NCBI RefSeq assembly: GCF_001439695.1
Contig: NZ_JYLL01000033.1
Span: forward strand, 1-64,000
Source: Pseudomonas veronii
GTDB lineage: Bacteria > Pseudomonadota > Gammaproteobacteria > Pseudomonadales > Pseudomonadaceae
DNA length: 64,000 nucleotides
Reading direction: 5' to 3'
Below, one piece after another: positions 7,993 to 16,138 of the stretch. The translations under genes and the position numbers were made by a program. Below the pieces are notes generated by a model. It worked only from the letters and a program-made list of their open reading frames with translations. It had not been told where the DNA came from and made no database searches. Numbering within the stretch: the first letter of the stretch is position 1; every line of letters starts with the position of its first letter.

Positions 7993-8378
7993 CGGTGGCC
8001 ACCTTTAGTTACGCTGCCATTTAATTCCCACCTATCGAACACTCAAGTGCTTAACGTAGTGCGTCCGAGCCGATGTATGATTTCAGCGAAAAACTCAAAA
8101 AACGCCACGCCATCGTGCAGTGACCGGAAACTTACAACGCCGCACAGGTAAATTTTAGATGGTGGATGGAGGTTATGTGTCGTTGGATAGCTTAGACCTT
8201 ACGGACTAATCACTCTGCATCTCAAGAGAAATATCGCAACCTGACACAACTGTAATATTGGCCTAAGCTTCCTGACAGGGGATGAGTCTTATAGTCCTAT
8301 TGAGCCTCAAGCTCACCCCCTAGAGTCAACGACTGATGTGGATTCAGGGGTCACCAATAATCATCCGAGGCCCCCCAA
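7993..8378. other. Intergenic region between flgB and the second PtrA-like gene
   Basis: This divergent region should carry the flgB promoter on the left and the copper-responsive promoter of the small exported gene on the right. It holds one exact CopR box. I see no open frame or RNA gene that can be supported. Confidence 0.6.
8241..8256 (+). promoter_or_regulatory. CopR-type box upstream of the second PtrA-like gene (exact)
   Basis: CTGACAcaactGTAAT, an exact match, 123 bases before the start codon of the 68-residue exported protein. Confidence 0.75.
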
Positions 8379-8585
8379 ATGAACCCTATCAAAACCTTGT
8401 TCGTCATCGCGGCTCTGACCGTCTCTTCTTTGGCTATGGCTGAAGGGGGTGGTGACCGGACTTTCGCACGCATGGAAGTGGCCAGGAATAATTCGATGGA
8501 ATCGTACCGAGTAGCTCAAACGCAAAATGCCCAACATCCCGTCGCTGAAAGCAAAGCCAAGGCGATGGATCACAAGAATTGCTAA
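8379..8585 (+). CDS. PtrA-like small exported protein, second copy
   Basis: A 68-residue exported protein whose signal peptide ends SSLAMA and whose mature chain starts EGGGDRTFARMEVARNNSMESYR. The N-terminus matches the PtrA family and is close to that of two other exported proteins in this window. The mature part is only about 47 residues, with a His and a Cys at the very end (MDHKNC) that might bind copper. P. aeruginosa PtrA is of similar size and is copper-induced through CopRS. CopR boxes lie both before and after the gene. Function in this strain is unknown; a link to type III secretion as reported for PtrA cannot be read from the sequence. Confidence 0.78.
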   Translation: MNPIKTLFVIAALTVSSLAMAEGGGDRTFARMEVARNNSMESYRVAQTQNAQHPVAESKAKAMDHKNC

Positions 8586-8602
8586 ATAGCTAGCCCTCCA
8601 AG

Positions 8603-8618
8603 CTGACAGAAATGTAAT
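8603..8618 (+). promoter_or_regulatory. CopR-type box upstream of the multicopper oxidase copA (exact)
   Basis: CTGACAgaaatGTAAT, an exact match, starts 17 bases after the stop of the small exported gene and ends 145 bases before the copA start. Confidence 0.75.
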
Positions 8619-8762
8619 CACTGCGGTGGTTTAAATGTGGCAATTTCTGAGCTCGCTTGCCGTAAGAGTTTGTCTTTTGTGACGGTGGGCAAAGCTGATC
8701 CGGGCAACTCATGATCGGTTGTTTCGCACGGCTTCCCTTTTGACTGATTGGAAATAAACGGC

Positions 8763-10667
8763 ATGCATTCCAAAACCTCTAGACGGACATTCGTAAAAGG
8801 CTTGGCCGCTGGTGGCATTCTCGGCGGCTTTGGCCTTTGGCGCACTCCAGTATGGGCGGTGACAAGTCCAGGTCTGCCGAGCGTACTCACCGGCAATGAA
8901 TTTGATCTGTTTATTGGTGAAACACCTGTAAACATTACCGGCTCGCCGCGAACAGCCATGACCATCAATGGATCATTGCCAGGACCTTTGCTGCGTTGGC
9001 GCGAAGGAGAGACAGTCACCCTGCGTGTAAAAAACCGCCTGGACCAAGACACCTCAATCCATTGGCACGGGATCATTCTGCCGGCCAATATGGACGGTGT
9101 ACCTGGCTTGAGTTTCCATGGCATCGCACCCGACGGCATGTACGAGTACAAGTTCAAGGTTCATCAGAATGGTACGTACTGGTACCACAGCCACTCGGGC
9201 TTACAGGAGCAGGCAGGGGTTTACGGGCCAATCGTTATCGACTCGAAAGAGCCTGAACCTTTTCAATACAACCGCGACTATGTGGTGATGTTGACTGATT
9301 GGACCGATGAAGATCCTAGTCGCGTCATGGCCAAGCTTAAGAAACAGTCGGGCTACTACAACCACCATAAACGCACCGTTGGTGATTTTATCGACGATGT
9401 CAGTAAGCAAGGTTGGTCAGCTACAGTAGCTGACAGGAAGATGTGGGCTGAAATGAACATGAGCCCAACCGACCTTGGAGACGTCAGCGCAGATACTTAC
9501 ACCTATCTCATGAATGGCCAGGCGCCAAACGGTAACTGGACCGGTATTTTCAAGCCGGGTGAGAAGCTACGACTACGCTTTATCAACGGCTCGGCGATGA
9601 GCTATTTCGACGTCCGCATTCCTGGTTTGAAAATGACCGTTGTGGCCGCCGACGGCCAACACGTCAACCCAGTGAGTGTTGACGAATTCCGCATCGCCGT
9701 AGCTGAAACGTATGACGTGATCGTAGAGCCTGCCAGTGAAGAGGCTTACACCATCTTCGCCCAGTCTATGGATCGGACGGGTTATGCACGCGGAACCCTC
9801 GCTCTTCGTGAAGGGCTAGTTGCTCAGGTACCTGCTATAGATCCACGTCCAATCGTCACTATGGATGACATGGGGATGGGCGGTATGGCTGGTATGGACC
9901 ATGGCAGCATGGCTGGTATGGGCGGCGCAGAGAAGACACCAGGTGACATGTCCGGCATGGCGGGCATGGCGGGCATGGACCACAGCAAGATGACCGGTAT
10001 GGACCAAAGTGACATGACCGGGATGACCGGCATGGACAGCGGTGACATGACTAACATGGCGGGCATGGATCACAGCAAGATGGCTGGGATGGGCAATGGT
10101 GATATGTCAGGGATGGCTGGCATGGGTGGTATGGGTGGAGAAATGCAGACACACCCTGCCTCTGAAACCAACAATCCCCTGGTTGATATGCAAGCCATGA
10201 ATCCAACGCCAAAGCTAAGTGATCCGGGCATAGGCTTGCGGAACAATGGTCGTCGAGTGCTCACTTACTCCGACTTGAAAAGCACTTTCCAAGACCCTGA
10301 CGGCCGCGAGCCAAATCGTACCATCGAGCTTCATTTGACCGGTCACATGGAGAAGTTTTCGTGGTCGTTCAACGGCATCAAATTCTCTGACGCCGAACCG
10401 CTGCGCCTGAAGTATGGCGAGCGTCTGCGCATCACCTTGGTGAACGACACCATGATGACACACCCCATCCACCTTCACGGCATGTGGAGTGACCTTGAGG
10501 ACGAGAACGGCAAGTTCATGGTGCGCAAGCACACGATCGATATGCCACCAGGTACCAAACGCAGCTATCGAGTCACCGCTGATGCCTTAGGCCGTTGGGC
10601 ATATCACTGTCACCTGCTTTTCCATATGGAAATGGGCATGTTCCGTGAAGTACGGGTTGATGAGTAA
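8763..10667 (+). CDS. copA: CopA, periplasmic multicopper oxidase (PcoA type)
   Basis: A 634-residue Tat-exported multicopper oxidase; the twin-arginine signal is SRRTFVKGLAAGG. Copper ligands can be read in order: HWHG (about residue 102), WYHSHSG (about 142), then MTHPIHLHGM and YHCHLLFHMEMGM at the C-terminus, which form the type 1 and trinuclear sites. Between them (about residues 365-460) lies a long Met-rich tract of MAGMDH/MTGMD-like repeats, the Cu-binding region of CopA/PcoA. A TTG five codons upstream is possible, but the ATG gives the standard Tat signal. It probably oxidises Cu(I) and sequesters copper. It heads the copA-small protein-copB operon. Confidence 0.96.
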   Translation: MHSKTSRRTFVKGLAAGGILGGFGLWRTPVWAVTSPGLPSVLTGNEFDLFIGETPVNITGSPRTAMTINGSLPGPLLRWREGETVTLRVKNRLDQDTSIHWHGIILPANMDGVPGLSFHGIAPDGMYEYKFKVHQNGTYWYHSHSGLQEQAGVYGPIVIDSKEPEPFQYNRDYVVMLTDWTDEDPSRVMAKLKKQSGYYNHHKRTVGDFIDDVSKQGWSATVADRKMWAEMNMSPTDLGDVSADTYTYLMNGQAPNGNWTGIFKPGEKLRLRFINGSAMSYFDVRIPGLKMTVVAADGQHVNPVSVDEFRIAVAETYDVIVEPASEEAYTIFAQSMDRTGYARGTLALREGLVAQVPAIDPRPIVTMDDMGMGGMAGMDHGSMAGMGGAEKTPGDMSGMAGMAGMDHSKMTGMDQSDMTGMTGMDSGDMTNMAGMDHSKMAGMGNGDMSGMAGMGGMGGEMQTHPASETNNPLVDMQAMNPTPKLSDPGIGLRNNGRRVLTYSDLKSTFQDPDGREPNRTIELHLTGHMEKFSWSFNGIKFSDAEPLRLKYGERLRITLVNDTMMTHPIHLHGMWSDLEDENGKFMVRKHTIDMPPGTKRSYRVTADALGRWAYHCHLLFHMEMGMFREVRVDE

Positions 10668-10679
10668 AGGAGACGATCT

Positions 10680-10925
10680 GTGAGCACATACCGAAATCGT
10701 AATTCCCTCGTGGGTTGCCTCTTTGCCGCTGTCCTGCTGGGTGGACTCTCGTCCACGGTGCTGGCAGAGGAAAATGGCAGCGACCATTCAACCACTGTTC
10801 CTGTTACAGCAACGGACAAGCCAGCAACGGCAAACGATTCGAAGCTAGATCACGGGGCGATGGACCATAGCCAGATGAGCCATGAGTCGATGGATCATGA
10901 CCAAAAAACCAAAAAGGCAGATTGA
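10680..10925 (+). CDS. Small Met/His-rich exported protein between copA and copB
   Basis: An 81-residue protein starting with GTG after a strong AAAGGAGA ribosome site, 12 bases downstream of copA. Signal peptide residues 1-28 end in VLA. The mature part is acidic and ends in repeats of the type DHGAMDHSQMSHESMDHD, a copper-binding style shared with CopA and CopB. It ends four bases before copB. It may be a split-off N-terminal copper-binding tail of CopB or a separate periplasmic copper carrier. I do not recognise a named family. Confidence 0.7.
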   Translation: MSTYRNRNSLVGCLFAAVLLGGLSSTVLAEENGSDHSTTVPVTATDKPATANDSKLDHGAMDHSQMSHESMDHDQKTKKAD

Positions 10926-10929
10926 GATC

Positions 10930-11949
10930 ATGACCAGTAAGTTTTTACGCCCAACGCTGATGGCACTTGCAGTCTCTACCGGTCCAGCATTCTTTTTCAT
11001 GGCTCAAGCCGCTGAAGAGATGGATCCGTCGATGGCGATGCCATCAAGTGCGGACGCAAAGTCTTCAACTGCACAAAAATCCAAACCCGCCAAACCGAAA
11101 GATGCCGCGATGGATCACTCCAAGATGGACCACGGCTCAATGGGAGCCATGGACCATAGCAAGATGGGGGCTATGGATCACAGCGATAACGGGCAAATGG
11201 ACGGTATGGAAAGCATGGATGGAGGGGCGACTACCACAAGCCGAACCCCAATCCCCGTACTTACCGACGCTGACCGGGCCGCCGCTTTTCCAGACTTACC
11301 AGGCCATGGTGTGCACGATAAAAAAATTAACTCGTTCATCCTCCTGGATAAATTTGAGTACCAAGACGCTGACAACGGTAGTGCGCTGGCTTGGGATGCA
11401 AAAGGGTGGATCGGCGGTGACGTCGATCGCCTATGGTTGCGTTCGGAAGGCGAACGTACCAATGGCGTAACCGAGAACGCTGAACTTCAGGCTCTGTGGG
11501 GACACGCCATCGGTCCTTGGTGGGATGTCGTCACCGGCATTCGACAAGACTTCAAACCTGGGTCACCTCAAACATGGGGAGCGCTCGGTATTCAGGGCAT
11601 GGCCCTCTATAACTTTGAAGCTGAAGCGACTGCTTATATTGGTGAGAACGGTCAAACCGCAGCTCGGTTTGAAGGCGATTACGACATCCTGTTGACCAAT
11701 CGCCTGATCTTGCAGCCGACCGCCGAAGTAAACTTGTACGGGAAAAATGATCCTCAGCGCGGCATAGGATCTGGATTGGCCAACACCGAACTAGGCCTGC
11801 GGTTGCGCTACGAAATTACTCGTCAATTCGCACCCTACATTGGTGTTAGCTGGAATCGCTCATATGGTAAGACGGCTGACCTAGCCAGCGATGAAGGGGA
11901 AAAGACAAACGAGGCCCGGTTTGTAGCTGGTATTCGGATGTGGTTCTGA
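10930..11949 (+). CDS. copB: CopB, outer-membrane copper resistance protein
   Basis: 339 residues from MTSKFLRPTLMALAVS; an upstream in-frame ATG would overlap the preceding gene and spoil the signal peptide. Signal residues 1-25 (ending AQA) are followed by a Met/His-rich tract (DHSKMDHGSMGAMDHSKM, about 60-90). From DKKINSFILLDKFEY on comes the CopB/PcoB domain, an outer-membrane beta-barrel that ends in FVAGIRMWF with the terminal aromatic residue typical of barrel proteins. It works with CopA to bind or export copper at the outer membrane. Third gene of the copA operon. Confidence 0.93.
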   Translation: MTSKFLRPTLMALAVSTGPAFFFMAQAAEEMDPSMAMPSSADAKSSTAQKSKPAKPKDAAMDHSKMDHGSMGAMDHSKMGAMDHSDNGQMDGMESMDGGATTTSRTPIPVLTDADRAAAFPDLPGHGVHDKKINSFILLDKFEYQDADNGSALAWDAKGWIGGDVDRLWLRSEGERTNGVTENAELQALWGHAIGPWWDVVTGIRQDFKPGSPQTWGALGIQGMALYNFEAEATAYIGENGQTAARFEGDYDILLTNRLILQPTAEVNLYGKNDPQRGIGSGLANTELGLRLRYEITRQFAPYIGVSWNRSYGKTADLASDEGEKTNEARFVAGIRMWF

Positions 11950-11983
11950 GCGATTTGAGCACTAGCCCTACGAATTCAAATGA

Positions 11984-12003
11984 TCGGGGAGTTGGCTCCC
12001 CGA
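11984..12003. terminator. Inverted repeat after copB
   Basis: TCGGGGAG-ttgg-CTCCCCGA is a perfect eight-base stem with a four-base loop, without a long T-run. It probably ends the copAB transcript. Confidence 0.5.
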
Positions 12004-12111
12004 CTCTAAAGTAGATCCTTCAATGTAACCTTTGCAGCGGCATGAACGCTTGAGTGGGGTTCTATTGCTTCGTAGAACATCTCGCCGTCTCCAAGGGAAA
12101 AGGAAATATTC

Positions 12112-12579
12112 ATGACAGGTAGCTTCCGACTTTCAAGTCGATTTCTGCGTATTGCAACATTCGCTGCGCTGTTCATCGGCTCAACGGCTCAAGCGGCGCA
12201 GGCCCTGACCATCGATGTGCATCGAGATGCAAACTGCGGATGCTGCAAAAAATGGATTCAGCATCTTGAGGCCAATGGCTTCACCGTCATTGATCATGTA
12301 GAAACCAACATGAGTGCTGTCAAACAAGATCTAGGTGTCGCTCCACGACTCTCGTCTTGTCACACTGCGATGATCAACGGGAAGTTTGTTGAAGGTCATG
12401 TGCCAGTTGAGCAAATAATTGCGATGAGTAAGCGTGACGACCTTCTCGGGATCGCTGCTCCTGGAATGCCAGCAGGTTCTCCAGGAATGGAAGTCGACGG
12501 AGTACATGAGACCTACCAAATAATCGGCCTGACCAAAGCCGGCGTAGATCAGGTCATTGCTGAATACCCCGCAAACTAA
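12112..12579 (+). CDS. CopG-like DUF411 periplasmic metal-binding protein
   Basis: A 155-residue exported protein; signal residues 1-29 end near AQA. The thioredoxin-like DUF411 domain starts with LTIDVHRDANCGCCKKWIQHL, whose CxCC motif with a later Cys-His (SSCHTAMINGK) and the His of EGHVP form the copper site of CopG-type proteins. DUF411/CopG proteins are thought to handle copper redox in the periplasm. Gene content (next to copAB) supports this. No CopR box is visible directly upstream. Read-through from copB or another promoter is likely. Confidence 0.85.
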   Translation: MTGSFRLSSRFLRIATFAALFIGSTAQAAQALTIDVHRDANCGCCKKWIQHLEANGFTVIDHVETNMSAVKQDLGVAPRLSSCHTAMINGKFVEGHVPVEQIIAMSKRDDLLGIAAPGMPAGSPGMEVDGVHETYQIIGLTKAGVDQVIAEYPAN

Positions 12580-12882
12580 TCCCACCTCATCCATTCGGCC
12601 ACAGCATGGTCCCAGCTCATGGCCATGCAGCGGGACATGCTATGTTGATTTCATTCTCAAGCAATACGCAAAGGACGATCAGCAACAAGCTGTAAAGGCG
12701 CGCCTGCGCCGAATCGGATAACCCCGTACCGCTGTCCTCAATAACAATTTGAGATGACGCCATGCTCCGTCTGCTGACAAGCACTGCGCATCTGACCACG
12801 ATAGTGCTAAGTTCGGGTGGCGTTGCCACTCAGCTTGCCTTTCCGAATCTGGACATCTGTCTCGGCTGAAAGCGTAGAAAAG
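12580..12882. other. Stretch without a supported gene between DUF411 and DUF1289 genes
   Basis: The region separates convergent units. A 70-codon minus-strand frame (12617-12829) ends in a hydrophobic stretch (LYSLLLIVLCVLL) followed by ENEINIACPAAWP. It might be a small membrane protein or the remnant of one, but no family can be named, and I give it no separate entry. No repeat or RNA gene was seen. Confidence 0.4.
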
Positions 12883-13080
12883 TTAAATTACAGTGGTTTG
12901 AGAGTTCTTTTTTTGCAGGCTTTTCAGACGCAGGGTCGCGCGTTGTACAGCGGCCATTTTTTCTGGACGCTTCATTCGTTTCCATTTTCTGATGTCTTCC
13001 TTGGTGCGACCGCAGCTGACGCACAGTTCGCTGTTCAACTGGCAGACAGAAGTACACGGATTCTCGATGTCCTTGGCCAT
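12883..13080 (-). CDS. DUF1289 family small Cys-rich protein
   Basis: A 65-residue protein with the four-cysteine pattern of DUF1289 (NPCTSVCQLN, then LCVSCGRTKEDIRKWKRM) at residues 8-35, likely a small zinc or Fe-S site. DUF1289 proteins are short and of unknown function. The gene follows dmeF in the same direction after 43 bases, so it may belong to the DmeR-controlled transcript. Confidence 0.8.
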   Translation of the reverse strand: MAKDIENPCTSVCQLNSELCVSCGRTKEDIRKWKRMKRPEKMAAVQRATLRLKSLQKKNSQTTVI

Positions 13081-13123
13081 TGGTCAATTCCTCGGCGAAC
13101 TTATGCGAACTACGGGCTCATTG

Positions 13124-14089
13124 CTAAGCCTGAACGGCGACCTGATCGGGTGAAACAGCGCCCGGCTTCGTGCGGTACTCAACTGTCAGATGAGTGATCT
13201 CATGAACTGTCGCAAGCCGTTCTCGTATGTTTTGTGCATTCACTGCTGGGCTGCCTAGAACACTCACAATAGCGGCGCGGGCTTGCGGCCCTACCTGCCA
13301 GACATGAAGATCTATGATCGAAGCATCTCCCTGTCGCTCAACCAGTTCACGAATCTCTTCAGCGACATGATCATCTGTCTGGTCTAGCAATACACTCGCA
13401 GTCACCCGCATCAACGACCAAGCCCAGCGTGCGATGACAACTGCACCCACAATCCCCATTGCAGGGTCGAGCCAGACCCAACCAAGGTAACGACCAGCAA
13501 GCAGTGCTGCGATGGCCAGAACCGAAGTCAGTGCATCTGCAATGACGTGAATATAAGCAGAGCGCAGATTATTGTCATGACCATGTGCATGGTGAGATTC
13601 ATCTTGGCCGTGGTCATGCCCATGGTGATGATTATGACCGCCAGACAGCAAAAGCGCGCTCACCACATTCACTGCTAATCCGACAATTGCGATAAGAGTC
13701 GCTGTCCCGAATTGCACTTGAGTCGGTTGAAAGAGACGAAATAGCGACTCTCCGGCAATTCCCAAAGAGACCAGTCCCAAAATCAGAGCAGATGCGAAGC
13801 CACCCAAGTCTCCAACCTTGCCAGTTCCAAAACTGTAGCGAGCATTTGAGGCATGTCTTTTTGCGTAACCGTAAGCAGCTGCGGCTATGCCAAGTGCTCC
13901 AGCGTGTGTTGCCATGTGAAATCCATCAGCAAGCAACGCCATTGAGCCAGTGAGATAACCTGCGGTGATTTCAGCAACCATCATTACGACGGTCAGAGCC
14001 ACTACCCACAAGGTTCGCTTGGCGTTTTCTTCATGTGATTTCCCCAGGAACATATGGTCGTGGGAATAGTCGGTGTACGAATTACTCAT
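13124..14089 (-). CDS. dmeF: DmeF, CDF-family cobalt/nickel efflux protein
   Basis: A 321-residue cation diffusion facilitator. Six membrane spans carry the metal sites: ALLADGFHMATHAG in TM2 (Asp and His ligands) and HVIADALTS in TM5. Between TM4 and TM5 is a long His-rich loop (HNHHHGHDHGQDESHHAHGHD). The DGFHMATH form is typical of DmeF, which exports Co(II) and Ni(II), rather than of zinc exporters such as CzcD. The C-terminal cytosolic domain (about residues 225-310) is complete. Adjacent dmeR supports the assignment. The metal specificity is inferred. Confidence 0.9.
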   Translation of the reverse strand: MSNSYTDYSHDHMFLGKSHEENAKRTLWVVALTVVMMVAEITAGYLTGSMALLADGFHMATHAGALGIAAAAYGYAKRHASNARYSFGTGKVGDLGGFASALILGLVSLGIAGESLFRLFQPTQVQFGTATLIAIVGLAVNVVSALLLSGGHNHHHGHDHGQDESHHAHGHDNNLRSAYIHVIADALTSVLAIAALLAGRYLGWVWLDPAMGIVGAVVIARWAWSLMRVTASVLLDQTDDHVAEEIRELVERQGDASIIDLHVWQVGPQARAAIVSVLGSPAVNAQNIRERLATVHEITHLTVEYRTKPGAVSPDQVAVQA

Positions 14090-14100
14090 CTGGGCAAATC

Positions 14101-14376
14101 CTATTTGGAATAGCGGCGAATGGCTTCGAGAAGCTCATCGACGCCTTTCGCTCTTTCTTCGTTGCTGAGTGTCGGATTCGCAACGTGTTCACGAGCGTGG
14201 TCTTCGATAATTTCATCCATCAGCCCATTGATAGCGCCACGGGCAGAAGCGACCAAAAGCAGGGTTTTCGAGCAGTCATCATCAGAGTCGAGTGCTCGCT
14301 CAATCGCCTGGACTTGCCCAGCGATTCGCTTTACACGCTTAAGAAGATTGTCTTTGCTTGATCTCATATGACCCAT
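14101..14376 (-). CDS. dmeR: DmeR/RcnR-type metal-sensing repressor
   Basis: A 91-residue CsoR/RcnR family protein, all-helical. The residues that bind Co/Ni in RcnR are present: His3 (MGHM), Cys35 (DDCSKTL), and His60 and His64 (HAREH). This rules out the Cu(I) (CsoR) pattern. The chosen start keeps His3 in place. It lies 11 bases before dmeF, and a C-tract of RcnR-operator style precedes it, so it should repress the dmeRF operon until cobalt or nickel is bound. Confidence 0.9.
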   Translation of the reverse strand: MGHMRSSKDNLLKRVKRIAGQVQAIERALDSDDDCSKTLLLVASARGAINGLMDEIIEDHAREHVANPTLSNEERAKGVDELLEAIRRYSK

Positions 14377-14379
14377 ACC

Positions 14380-14393
14380 ATACCCCCCCTACC
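14380..14393 (-). promoter_or_regulatory. Putative DmeR operator (C7/G7 tract with TA-rich flanks)
   Basis: A run of seven C flanked by ATA and TAC lies four bases before the dmeR start codon. RcnR-family operators consist of a G/C-tract flanked by short inverted AT-rich arms, so this is the likely autoregulatory site. Not tested by any search. Confidence 0.6.
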
Positions 14394-14487
14394 TATATTG
14401 AGAGTATGTTCACACGTTCCAATCAGCCATACAACCCCAGGGACGCTCGCCGCCGGGATGGATATACCAACAGTTTCTTCAATCCAC

Positions 14488-14512
14488 AAAAAAAGGCGCC
14501 ACTAGGGCGCCT
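14488..14512 (-). terminator. Rho-independent terminator of the OprD-family porin gene
   Basis: Read on the minus strand, an AGGCGCC/GGCGCCT hairpin with a short loop is followed by seven T. It lies 84 bases past the porin stop. Confidence 0.75.
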
Positions 14513-14595
14513 AAGCCGTCTCCAAACCAAAGGAGAAACAAGGAGACGGGGTGTATCGGGGATACCGGACAGTTGATGCCGATGGCTAATGCCCG

Positions 14596-15921
14596 TTAAA
14601 GGAGTTGCAGTGGATATTCAACAATCAGTCTGACCTCGTCCAAATCAGATTCGAAATCGGTAGCTCGTGTCGTTGCTTGGCGGACACGTAAAGACATGTC
14701 CTTCAGTGAGCCTGACTGGATGACATACTTAGCCTCGATGTCTCGCTCCCAACGCTTTTGGTCCTGCAATGGGGCACCGTCCGCTCCGCGACGCATGTAC
14801 ACGCTGTTTGCGTTGGAATAGTCCGCATCCCAACCCTTAGCGTAGCGGGTCATGAAGCTCAGACCGGGGATGCCGAAAGCCTGCATATCTAGATCGTAGC
14901 GCAGCTGCAAGGATTGCTCTTTCGGTGAGTTGAAATCGCTGTACTGAATGGAGTTATCCAAAAAAATTGAGTCGGACTGGCGAAGGTAGTCAAAGTCGTC
15001 GTTACCATTATTGCGCTGGTAACCAACGGTCACGGCGTGCGCTCCGAATTTGACCCCGGTCTTGCCGCTCCAGATCTTGTTATCGAAGCTTCCCAGAAGT
15101 TTTTCACCCTCATCAACCGCTCGGTAGTAATTAAAGCCGCCAATTAGCGATACGCTTTCTGAGAGTGGATAGCTCAATGTGGTGCCCGCGTAGTATTGGT
15201 TCCACACATCCTTGAATTGGCTGGTGTAAAGACTCACACCTACGTGTTCATTGACCGTGTAATCGCCCCCTAGATAAGCGATCCATGGAGCATCTACTAC
15301 ACCGGCGTAAAAAGTTGAAAAGCCGTCACGCATGCTACTGGAATTGGGTTGGCTCATCGCATGCAGCCGGCCCCCCTGAAGGGTCAGGCCTTTGATGCTG
15401 GTATTAGTGAACGTTGCACCCCGGAAACTCTCCGGGAGAAGTCGGGAATCCCCATAGGCAACGACAGGCGTCGATGGAAATACGTCGCCTACCTTGACGA
15501 CTGTATCCAGGAAACGCACTTTTGCGGCCCCGCCTACTTTTGAGTAGGAGTCTTCAGGTTGGCCTTTGCTATTGTGCGGCAAGACATCGACTGAGCTACG
15601 GGCTCCCGAGCGACCATCACCTGAATCGAGCTTGAGGCCTTCCATTGCAAACGCATCAATGCCGAAGCCTACGGTACCTTGAGTAAAGCCTGATTCGAAT
15701 CGGCCAATGATGCCATGAGCCCATTCGGCTGAGTAACCATTGCCCGTGGGGCTTGATTGACCCTTTCGATAATCACGATTGAGATAGAGATTCCGATTGA
15801 GAATACTAAAGGTGCTCCCCTCAATGAACCCTTCAGGCTTTTGCTCCACAGCTACTGCAACTTGCCCCATGCTCATGCCAAGGGAAATGAGAGAAAGACC
15901 ATAAATGCTTTTATTGTTCAT
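14596..15921 (-). CDS. OprD-family outer-membrane porin
   Basis: A 441-residue outer-membrane protein of the OprD superfamily. After the signal peptide (about residues 1-25) comes the family start EGFIEGSTFSILNRNLYLNRDYR, and the barrel strands continue to the C-terminal EVRLIVEYPLQL. OprD-family channels take up small solutes such as amino acids or aromatic acids. The substrate cannot be told from the sequence. It is a single-gene unit with its own terminator. Strikingly, an exact CopR box lies 142 bases upstream, so it is probably copper-controlled, like some OprD-family genes reported as copper-responsive in P. aeruginosa. Confidence 0.9.
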   Translation of the reverse strand: MNNKSIYGLSLISLGMSMGQVAVAVEQKPEGFIEGSTFSILNRNLYLNRDYRKGQSSPTGNGYSAEWAHGIIGRFESGFTQGTVGFGIDAFAMEGLKLDSGDGRSGARSSVDVLPHNSKGQPEDSYSKVGGAAKVRFLDTVVKVGDVFPSTPVVAYGDSRLLPESFRGATFTNTSIKGLTLQGGRLHAMSQPNSSSMRDGFSTFYAGVVDAPWIAYLGGDYTVNEHVGVSLYTSQFKDVWNQYYAGTTLSYPLSESVSLIGGFNYYRAVDEGEKLLGSFDNKIWSGKTGVKFGAHAVTVGYQRNNGNDDFDYLRQSDSIFLDNSIQYSDFNSPKEQSLQLRYDLDMQAFGIPGLSFMTRYAKGWDADYSNANSVYMRRGADGAPLQDQKRWERDIEAKYVIQSGSLKDMSLRVRQATTRATDFESDLDEVRLIVEYPLQLL

Positions 15922-16062
15922 TTAACACTCCAGGCTTTAGCTTGGCAGAGTTTCTTTATGAAATATTTTTTATAATTATAAAAGCCACCAGCACGTGAGG
16001 ATTTCTCCTACGTGCCGGCAGACATAATTTCATACAATAGATAACTCCAGCGTGACCTGAAA

Positions 16063-16078
16063 ATTACTTCTGTGTCAG
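16063..16078 (-). promoter_or_regulatory. CopR-type box upstream of the OprD-family porin (exact)
   Basis: On the minus strand CTGACAcagaaGTAAT, an exact match, 142 bases upstream of the porin start. Confidence 0.72.
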
Positions 16079-16138
16079 CGAACAGCAAGCAGGCTCAAAA
16101 CATACCGAACAACCTTGCGCAGTCAGGGCTAACGCTAA

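Noticed and set aside
9816..10266. Repetitive Met/Asp/His-coding tract in copA as a possible CRISPR or tandem-repeat array
   Set aside because: The repeats are degenerate coding repeats of MAGMDH type in frame within CopA, a known feature of PcoA/CopA proteins; there are no spacers of fixed length.
12817..13197. 126-codon plus-strand frame opposite the DUF1289 gene
   Set aside because: The minus-strand frame has the clear four-Cys DUF1289 pattern; the plus-strand one has none.
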